NCBI RefSeq assembly: GCF_963576675.1
Contig: NC_088913.1
Coordinates: forward strand, 87,667,001 to 87,731,000
Source: Euphorbia lathyris
Lineage: Eukaryota; Streptophyta; Magnoliopsida; Malpighiales; Euphorbiaceae
DNA length: 64,000 bases
Direction: 5' to 3'
Shown here: one piece after another, positions 55,860 to 64,000 of the stretch
How the letters are laid out: the number at the start of each line of letters is the position of its first letter
Numbering within the stretch: the first letter of the stretch is position 1
Notes under the pieces: model-generated
Told to the model about the DNA's origin: nothing
What the model saw: only the letters and a program-made list of their open reading frames with translations
The model's database searches: none
Translations under genes and position numbers: made by a program

Positions 55860-56284
55860 CCATGGCTAACAAAATTAAGAAGAAGAAGAAGATTAGTGTT
55901 TGATTAGGAATTGAGATTTGAGAAATTAGGGATTAAGGTAGTAGAAGAAGAAGACTAGTGTTTGATTAAGGTAAAACATTGATGCTTAATTAAGGTTAAG
56001 GTGATACGAGTGTGAAATGGTTTTATAGATACACACACCATAGCCATTTTCTGTCTCCATCATACTTTGATCAATAGTGACTTTTGAATTTTTCATTTTC
56101 ATGCCCTTCTAGTCGTGAAATTCGGTCATTTTACGGCCAATCAAGCGATTCTCGAAGCCGTGGCTCTGGATTGAAGAATTCATATTGTCCATTATGATAT
56201 AATGGAAGGGATTATAATCAATTTGAAAGAGTTTTTTTTTTTGTTAATTCAATTAATTTTAGAGAGAGAAATTAACAAAGAGCA
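55860..56284 (-). promoter_or_regulatory. Captured promoter and leader for the fragment at 55629-55859
   Basis: On the minus strand a TATA-like tatctataaaacc (about 56018-56030) is followed by a 150-base CT-rich leader with repeated cttcttcttc and then the ATG. At 56137-56180 on the plus strand lies the 43-bp copy of the exon end (caatcaagcgattctcgaag). Confidence 0.45.
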
Positions 56285-56595
56285 GAGAGAAGAGAGAGAA
56301 AGAAATAGAAAAATAAGAAATTAAAGAGATATGAAGAAGATGGTGTTTTTTATTTTTATTTTTGATTTTGGGGTTTGTTTGTGATAATTAGATAATAAGG
56401 GGGTTTAATTTATAAAACAAATAAATATAAGGACCAAATTAACTCTTTTTACTTTGACTTTTAACACCGTTAGTCAATTTGGTATGTGTTTGCTAACGGA
56501 ATGAACCTCAAGGTACAATTTTGTAAACTTTTAAACCACAGGGGTACCGATCGAAAACAGGTGTAACCACAAGATTTATTTTTGTACTTATCCCT

Positions 56596-57116
56596 ATAAT
56601 ATAATTTATTAATTTAAAACTTTTATCGTTTGAAGGTTTTGATGGGTGCATATTAAAGAATAGGCGAACAAAATGAAGAATGTCAATATCAAATATTTGA
56701 TATTTGTATTTAGGTGCCCGCTATGGTTACTTTGTTTTTTACAAGTACCGTTACTTGGTGTGGTTTTCACCATTGGATGATAGAGCATAAAATTAATCCA
56801 ATGGTGAAAACCACACCAAGTAACGGTACTTTATAAAAAAACAAAGTAACCATAGCGAACACCTTGTATTTATTGAATTCTATGTTATGTCATTTAAAAC
56901 TTGAAGTGTTTGATTTTGATTTTATTTGTTAAGTGTATGAAAGATTTATTAAGTTGGTGTATGTTTCATTAAATTTATAATCTATTTGTTTATTGTTGAA
57001 TTTGTATATTTTAAATGAGTAATTTGATGTGTAAAAATACCACGAATTAAGTAGGACGAAAATGAGATTTAGAGTATGTTTTCATTTCGGTAAGATATAG
57101 TGAAAGTAGTTTAAAT
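56596..57116. other. Copy 2 host spacer with MITE
   Basis: Matches 14281-14640 apart from the MITE at 56713-56863. No gene. Confidence 0.65.
56713..56863. mobile_element. MITE of 151 bp, 9-bp target duplication
   Basis: Terminal inverted repeats of about 65 bp (ggtgcccgctatggttactt and its partner) make nearly the whole element a hairpin. Flanked by ttgtattta at 56704-56712 and 56864-56872. Absent from the copy 1 paralogue near 14385. The 9-bp duplication suggests Mutator-type mobilisation. Confidence 0.85.
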
Positions 57117-59074
57117 TAGAGGTGTAAAAAGCCGAGCCGAGTTCGAACCTAGAGAAGTTTAGTATTGGCTCGTTACTATCTCCAATCGACTCATCTCGAA
57201 CCGAGCTTTGATCGAATTTGGCTGAGCTTTAACCGAGCTAAACTTTTATCGAGATTTAACCAAATTCATCATACATGCACAGAATAAGTAGCATAGAACA
57301 CGAAAAAAGCCTTACAACATACTCCACATGAGTTTAAAATATTTTAAAAAAATTAATGATATGTTATGATCGAGATTCAAAAATAATAAATGCTATTCGT
57401 GGTTGGAGTACACAAACTCACAAAAAAAATTGAAACGATAAAATATTGTTGGCGATATTTCGAAATATCCCAATCTCAACTTTGATACGCGAGTGTGGGG
57501 ATTAAAAATGGTAAAAATAATGTGGACGTGCCATAGAAGCTAGTTCTCAAAGGGTAAAATGGTAATTGAATAAAATAAATAAATAAAATGCGCCTAAATG
57601 ACTTGAATTCTAAACGAAAAGCGATTGACGACCGTTACAAGGACTGAAAATAAAAACAACGGTCTTGGATCCCGATGTTGGTTGACAGGTCGGTCGAAAA
57701 ACAATTCTTTAAGATATAGTACTAAAAATAAAAGCAACAAAAACGATACAAAAATTAGATTTTTAAGTTTTCTTTTATATTTTTATTGATGCATAAAGCA
57801 TGAAAATTACAAATTAAAGATAAAACTTTAAAGCTAGGAATATAAATAAACAAGTCATAAAAATAATATGTACGGGGTTAAATGAAACTAACCAATCTTG
57901 TTGACATTGTTGGTATGCGTGAAAATGAGGCCTAGAACTTCGGAAACTCGTCTCGAGGACTGTTGGGTTGTTCCGGTAATTCTGAGCGAATTTGGAACGA
58001 CTTAAAAAGTTCAGAGACTTAAACAGCAATTTTCCATTTAAATAAAAACCAGCAGCAATTCTGAGACAAAAATAATGATTTTGTAAGACATTAGGGCTTG
58101 ATTTTAGAGACTATAGAGATCGAATTTGAGCAAAACGACAGCTAATATTTAAAGTTTGTGGGTAAGGAAAGGGTCTGAAATTGGAATTTCGGAAAAATAT
58201 CGAGTAATGAGTTCGGAATAATTTTTTGAAAAATGACTTTTACAGAATAGTTGTTTAGTGGTTGTAAAACCAAAAGCTTATTCTATGTTGTGGAGGCTAC
58301 TTCGATGATGAAATGGTTCACTTTATCAGAATTTGGCCGAGAACTACCTCGAAATCAAAATTTTCAAGTATTAAATAATATTTTAAACAACTTTGATTTT
58401 TCAACTTTTTAGGTTTGAGGTCATTTAAGTGTTGTTTTTTTTATGAGAGAGAAAGTTAATGCTTAGACAGAAAAAACTCAAAAAATGATGATTTTTTGAA
58501 AAATTACAAATATGGTTCCATAGTAAATATGATACTAAACCATTTTGATTCTTGAAATTTTTTTATTTTGAGATCGTTATCGGACAAATTCGGCAAAGTG
58601 AAAAGAAATACAATTTTGCAACCACATGGTTGCGTTGTAAAGAAAAATACCATATGTATACATCTAAATCTATGTAACCACATGACATCTACTTGTAATT
58701 AATCCTATTTAAAATTCGCCTTTATTTTTATAATTATTTTATTGATTAATTTAAAATATATCAATATTAGACATTTTACATACTAACAACATTGTTCATA
58801 ATTTTACCAAATACTAATAATTAATCAGCTAATAACAAACAACCAACAACAACATCAAACAACTAAATAAAACAACAACAATTATCGGCTAACAGATGAA
58901 CCAAACATGCCCTTAGCACCTTAGGATTGCAACAGTTAAGCTACCCACGGATAATGTTAATTCCAAACTCTTATCCGATTATTTTTGAATTACTTGTATA
59001 TGTCTCATTACTCTAACAAGTATACCTTTTGAATCTCATATTCATTCCAGTTAAATCACGGGTACCCACAGATT
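57117..59074. other. Copy 2 host spacer
   Basis: Matches 14642-16088 continued by 43720-44272, giving the uninterrupted version of the site where the nested retrotransposons inserted (about 58520-58530). It starts with the fragment of the GAGCTCGAG family (57117-57265). No gene. Confidence 0.7.
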
Positions 59075-59737
59075 AGGACTGTAATCGAGCCTAGCCGAGT
59101 TTTAGCCTGCTCAAACTCGGTTCATCATAATGTTAACGAGCTCGAGCAGAGCTTCGAGCTCTCTTCAAGCTCAAATTTGTGTTTGAGCCCGACTCATCTA
59201 GAAGCCTGTTTGTTCACGAGCTTATCTCGTGAGGTGCTCATTTATTTTATTCAGGAGCTTGATTGCGAGCAACTCGTTTCTTTTGTTCATGGACGAAATA
59301 ATATCAAATAAAATAATAAGATTATTTAGCAAATGAAATGATATAATTTTACATGCATAAACCTTAAAAATCTCTTTTTAGTCATTAAATAAAAAATAAT
59401 GCGAAAAATGAGAGGCAGAAATGGAAAGAGGTATGAAAAGAGGTGAAGTGAATGTGATGAAGATATGAAGTGATGTGACGATGATTCAGAAAAAACTCTA
59501 AATCAATGTTGTTTGTAAATATTATAATCGAGTTTGGTTATAAACTTGTTGAAGAACTTATAATCGAACCTGCTCACGAGCTTTCGAGCCGAGCTTTATC
59601 ATGCTCAGCTCGGTTCGTTTACGAATCGAGCTTCTAAACCGTATTCACGAGCAACTTGTTTATAAATTGAGCGACTCGATCTTTTATCGAGCCGACCACC
59701 AAGCTGCTCATAAGCGACTTGACTCATTTACACCCTT
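59075..59737. mobile_element. GAGCTCGAG-rich inverted-repeat element, copy 2
   Basis: Paralogue of 44273-44944, with the same ends and a few small deletions. Confidence 0.55.
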
Positions 59738-60420
59738 ATTTCCGTTAACAAAAATCTATATATCTATATATAATATAAAACAGTAACGATGGAGTTAAGG
59801 TGTCACTTCCACATTTTTTACTGATAAAAAAATATAATATATTATATTAATTTTAATTATATTATTATATTTATCTATAAAAATATTATTTTATTGATAT
59901 TATATTTAAGAGTTCTACATAATTTTAGATTAATCCTAAATTCTCACAAATTCTCTACATATTTTTTTTTTTTGAAGAAATTCTCTGCATATCTATATAA
60001 TATAAAACATTAACATTTTTATATCATTAATTTTAATTATTAAATTATAATTTTTTTAATATTTATATATCCAAATAAAACCGTACATCGCACAAGTAAA
60101 AACTAATAAATAATTATAAATTTAACAAAATATTAAATTAATAAATCATCCAAAAATTTCTATTAAATTTTTTATTCTAAGTTTTATTTTGATTTACGAA
60201 AATTTCAACGTTATAATTAATCAATATTTTTTTATTACATCCAATATTTTCTTAAACACACAGTATAAATGCAGTTAGTGTAATTAATATAATAAATACA
60301 GTAGGGGCGAAACCAAGAGGGGGTTGGAGGGGCTCGAGTCTCGACAGACGGTCTAGGAATTGAGAATTTTTTTTAGTAATGGTATCTGGTAATATTTTGG
60401 AGAGAATTATATTGACTCTA
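59738..60420. other. Copy 2 host spacer, AT-rich
   Basis: Matches 44945-45600. A T-rich insertion of about 25 bp (ttttttttttttgaagaaat region) is at about 59960-59985. No gene. Confidence 0.65.
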
Positions 60421-61985
60421 TTTTTTTTATTGGAAGCGGGGGACTGAGACCCGAATCCTGAACATCCCAGCTATGCTGGCACCCCCAGAACCCGAGGCCA
60501 GGGACCCGAATGAATTAATAAATAAATAAAAATGAAAGAATACAAAAGGTTCCGCCAAGGGCGTTAAGAAAACCGGAAATTATCTCTACCTACCAGATCG
60601 GCTAAAACTAGACTGTTACAGAAAGAAGGATAATCATCCCACCACGTATTTGAGTGGCCAAGTCTAGCGTGATTGGCCAATGCATCAGCGACGCGATTGC
60701 CCTCCCTCAGCGTATGAGAAACCACAAACCCCATTCCGGATATAATCTGTTGACAGTGATTCCAATCCTCTTGAAAAATCCATGGAACCGCCTGCGGGTT
60801 CCTGAACAGGGAGACAACGTAGGTGGAGTCACTTTCCAACCAGAAATTACGCCAGCCTTAAGTCCTTGCTAAACGGATCGCTGTTATTGCATCACGAAGT
60901 TCCGCCAAGTGAACCAGTAGATCTGCCGCAGCAGCAGCAAAACAGCCCAGGACTTGACCAAACTCATTTCTGAAAACTCCGCCGCAGCCTGCAGAAGAGC
61001 CCGAAACTGAGGCATCACAGTTAGCCTTTATCCAACCCGCCGGTGGCGGTGTCCATCGAACCGCGATTACTCTCGGGGCGCGTGAGCAGCGAGGCGAGAT
61101 ATTTAAATTATGTAAAATTGCCAGCTCCGTAGAAGAATTCCAAACTATACCAAGACGGAAATGATCAGACCTGCGTATGTTGTCCCAAAGCAGCTTTAAG
61201 GCATGATGAATACTAGGCTTAATGTCGTTAAACATACACTCATTGCGAAGGTACCAGATCACCCACGACAAGTGAATGATTGCACTAATCTAGAGTACCT
61301 TAATCTGCGAGCTGAACCGTTGCCTTGCTGCCCACTGAATTTAATCCTTGTACGCACCATCGATGTGTAATCTTCTTCCGAACAGCGATGAGATGCTTTG
61401 CCATATTGCCTTGGCGAATTTGCACTCGATCAGGATATGCTGTAACGTTTCAAAGTGTTCCTCGCAAAAGCAGCATCTGGAAACCACTGTTAATCCCCGC
61501 TTCTGTAACATGTCATGGGTTGGCAAATAACCCCAGAACACTCTCCAAGCGCAAAACGAATGTGCAGGTGGAACAAATTTGTTCCATAAGAACCGAAACC
61601 CCGGATCCGGAGGCATTTCTTCACCCAACCACCTATAGAAGAGCTTGGAGCTGAAGATCCCTTTATCCGTCGGCTTCCATATGCACTGGTCAACCGAGCT
61701 AATCCGTCCAACCCGTTCAATCGCAGCCACAGTTTCCTCCGGCAAATGGTCCAGATTCTCCCAGTGATCCCCGATCAAAAACTCATCAACCCGTTGCATC
61801 AGCCCTCATTGCAGAGACAGCGGGATGTCAAGCCTGCTTGCAATCGTGGGGGTGATCCATTCTGATGTCCAGAAGTTGAGGTTAGAGGCATCCCCTATAA
61901 ACCACATAATATGCTCCCGTAGTAACCTGTAAGCTGGCTTAACCAAGTGCCATATCGTCAACATTGCCACCTGGGCTTTCAGAAT
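60421..61985 (-). mobile_element. LINE, 5'-truncated, minus strand
   Basis: The poly(A) tail is the T run at 60421-60428; the element reads leftwards from about 61985. Compared with copy 1, about 190 bp of host sequence (45601-45790) is missing at the insertion, so the event came with a target deletion. Confidence 0.85.
60564..61985 (-). pseudogene. LINE ORF2 C-terminus: zf-RVT and RNase H, several stops
   Basis: One minus-strand frame carries IMWFIGDASNLNFWTSEWIT, zf-RVT (SFCAWRVFWGYLPTHDMLQK, CCFCEEHFETLQHILIEC), then RNase H: IKANCDASVSGSSAGCGGVF (Asp), HLAELRDAITAIRLA (Glu), ESDSTYVVS (Asp) and NRVADALANHARLG (Asp). It is interrupted by in-frame stops near 61811, at 61341-61343, about 61290 and 60858-60860, without frameshifts. 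A decayed copy, older than the LINE at 51667 judging by its stops. Confidence 0.85.
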
Positions 61986-63913
61986 TCCACCTGTATTTTT
62001 GAAAACACATTTGAATCCATTTTTAATATGTATTTACCATTAAAAAAATTAAACATATTTAATTTTTATTTTTATTATGTCTTTACCATAAAAAAAAAAG
62101 TAAACATGTTTAATTTTCTATTAGTTCAATTCTAGTTTCTAAAAAAATAATAACATTTTTACAGTTTTAATACATTAGAGGTTAAAAAAACTTTGTCCAG
62201 TCATAGCGGGCTGGACTTTGAAAATTTACTGTCAAACACACAGTTAATTTCGATTTTTTTTTTACGTTTTGAAATTTTTACCGATATGTTTGAACCCGGA
62301 TGATTCCCCCACTGAAATACAGTATATTTGTTTTTTTTTTTTTTTGAAAAGGAATAAATAGATTTTAAATATTAGAGAAAAAAAAAATGAAAACTGGATA
62401 AGTTTGACAGATCAGATGAGGTGTTCTGTTCTTACACCTACAAATTCAAGACCTACCTCACTCGTTTGTATCGGAAGAAGTTTTGAGGGGTGTGTCTTCT
62501 CCGTCGTGCGATAGCCACCCCTCCATCTCGCCGGAGATCTGTGTAAACTTGCTGTGCTGTTGATAGATGAGATTGCGATTAAGTCGACGATCAAACTGAT
62601 AGTCATGAACCCATACAAAATCACCCGAAAATCCGGGTAAATCGGGGCAGCTACTTCTGGGTAAGTAAATCTGTGTACTTTTGCTTTATTGGATTTTATG
62701 TTTTAATCGGAATTCTGTGATCATTACTATTTGGTTATGGCAAATTGAAAATTAAAGAAGAGAACCTAGGTTATTATTTGGCATGGTCCTTTATCTCAGA
62801 AACCTTTTAACACCCCCAAGTTAAGTCTTAATAAAACGCATCAGAAGGCTAAACAATCATTTCAGTCATTCCATCTCAGTGCTAGATGTTAGGAAGTAAT
62901 TTTGGGCTCATTAAGGTGAAAAAAAGAGATTATATGATCCTCTGAATTTTGATGAGAGTGAATTTATAGATGAGCATTTGTGAATTCAGCGAGCCTGGCG
63001 ATGTAAACAAGGTTTTTCTCGTTCGGTGGAAGACTCCATGATCTGGAGACAATTAAGTGTGCAAGATCCAATTTCATGATAAGAAACTCGAAATCAGAAA
63101 TAGTGATTCGTAAATTACACCCATGGCCGAGATTCAATGCGATTTTATCAGTTTCCGGAAAGTCTCCGGTGAAACAAAGTGTAAAGTTCAATGGCCATAC
63201 TAGGAAGAATTGAAGTTTAGTGACCACAATGTGAAAATGAGTATAATTCAGTGGCCATGGATGTAATTTACCCCTTATTTACATATATATCACCATTAGC
63301 TTAGATATTTGCTAATTTTCAAGTTCATTTACTTGTATAGTGAAATTAGCTTGACAAAATCTATACTTATTCACATTGGACAGGGCCAAGAGATGGTAAG
63401 ACTTCAAATTCTCCTGAAATTGATAGGCTTATGGCATATATGCCTCAGACCATCTGCGTGAGAACCAGAAGATAGTTTCGCTCTTAATCCCCAAAATCAC
63501 TTAAACTGGTAAGTTTATCATATAAACACAATCATGTGTGGACAGTTCTGCATGCATGTTATTTACATAACCTCAATTGTCAAACACTTTTGTGGACTAT
63601 TAGCCGAGGAAAATGGCATTAATTATTTACAAAAATGATGCAGAGAGGTCTTTTACCCTTATGGAAAATAAGGGCCATTTTCTTGCAACATTTTCTACGA
63701 AAATTGAAAAAGGCACTCGAGTGTTTAGTTGCAAAAAAAAATATTTAAAGAGAAAATTAGAAACTAGTTTGCCTAACCTTATATACTTAACTTAGAAGGT
63801 AGAAGTTTACTTTATTTTACTTAATTTGTTTGTTAGCCTGCACAAAAATAACCTCCTAATTTGAAATTTGTATTATATATAAAAATGCAGATGCAGAAGG
63901 TAGAAATGGATTG
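61986..63913. other. Copy 2 region upstream of the SAND exon
   Basis: Matches 45790-47710 closely. Same donor-like site (about 62660) and same small ORFs, one broken by an extra T. No recognised gene. Confidence 0.6.
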
Positions 63914-64000
63914 ATGGAAAGAGAAGTAAATGGGAGTGAAACATTATTTGGGGAGGAGGAAATAAAAGAGATGGTTGCATACACTAAAGAAAGTGATTAC
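63914..64000 (+). pseudogene. ULTRAPETALA-like SAND exon fragment, copy 2, cut by the window edge
   Basis: MEREVNGSETLFGEEEIKEM then VAYTKESDY, nearly identical to copy 1. The window ends inside the conserved SAND core, so the rest, including any START-ankyrin ORF, cannot be seen. Confidence 0.6.

Larger units (their letters stand above)
51335..56595. mobile_element. Mutator-like element with about 300-bp TIRs, carrying a LINE and a gene fragment
   Basis: The left arm agggaaaagtataaaaataa onward (51335-51660) is the reverse complement of the right arm (about 56285-56595, ending gtacttatccct). The direct repeat ataatataat flanks it (51323-51332 and 56596-56605, with two extra bases on the left). 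The paralogous site at about 14285 is empty. No transposase is present, so it is non-autonomous. Inside are a minus-strand LINE and a promoter plus first-exon fragment, which makes it Pack-MULE-like. Confidence 0.75.

Overview
This is a repeat-dominated stretch of plant nuclear DNA, almost certainly from a flowering plant and probably a eudicot. The evidence is plant-type Ty1/copia and Ty3/gypsy LTR retrotransposons, plant LINEs ending in zf-RVT plus RNase H domains, an Au-type SINE, Mutator-like inverted-repeat elements, and fragments of plant-specific families (ULTRAPETALA-type SAND, HD-ZIP IV-type START, plant ankyrin C-terminus). AT content is high. No complete conventional gene is present. 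The species cannot be named from the sequence.

Base layer: one locus is repeated in tandem. The tail of copy 0 lies at about 1259-2950. Copy 1 runs from about 11.7 kb to 49.3 kb and is split by a 27.6 kb insertion. Copy 2 runs from about 50.4 kb past the right edge and is split by a 5.3 kb inverted-repeat element and a LINE. Each unit has a tRNA-Gly(UCC)-derived sequence on the minus strand at its left end and gene fragments at its right end: an ULTRAPETALA-like SAND exon, then an HD-ZIP IV-like START fragment. In copy 1 the START piece joins, across a consensus 102-bp intron, to the C-terminus of an ankyrin-repeat protein, giving a spliced 113-residue ORF that may still be a chimeric gene.

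1-1258 is the 3' end of a LINE. 3949-11139 is an Athila-type Ty3/gypsy element with two 1390-bp LTRs, a gag-pol ORF with one stop and two frameshifts, and a truncated integrase; its 3' LTR is preceded by a copy of the host flank, so the right half arose by tandem duplication. 12006-12768 is a solo copia LTR. 13502-14031 is a foldback element.

16089-43714 is a three-layer nest. The outer Tat-like Ty3/gypsy element (673-bp LTR, TSD catag) has scrambled remnants and a 21-unit minisatellite. Inside its RNase H region sits a Ty1/copia element with LTRs of about 2.1 kb (18664-39845, TSD ttcgc). Inside that element's 5' LTR sits a Sirevirus-type copia element (19410-30818, TSD cagat), the youngest layer, with gag, pol, repeated polypurine tracts and an extra 945-codon ORF downstream of pol that has its own TATA-like box. 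All are broken by stops and frameshifts.

43720-49262 resumes copy 1, with an Au SINE (20-bp TSD) and a 42-T tract. 49294-49502 is a large hairpin. 51335-56595 is a Mutator-like element with TIRs of about 300 bp, holding a minus-strand LINE with a 1177-codon ORF and a captured promoter plus first-exon fragment. 56713-56863 is a 151-bp MITE. 60421-61985 is a second minus-strand LINE fragment, and 63914-64000 is the third SAND exon copy.
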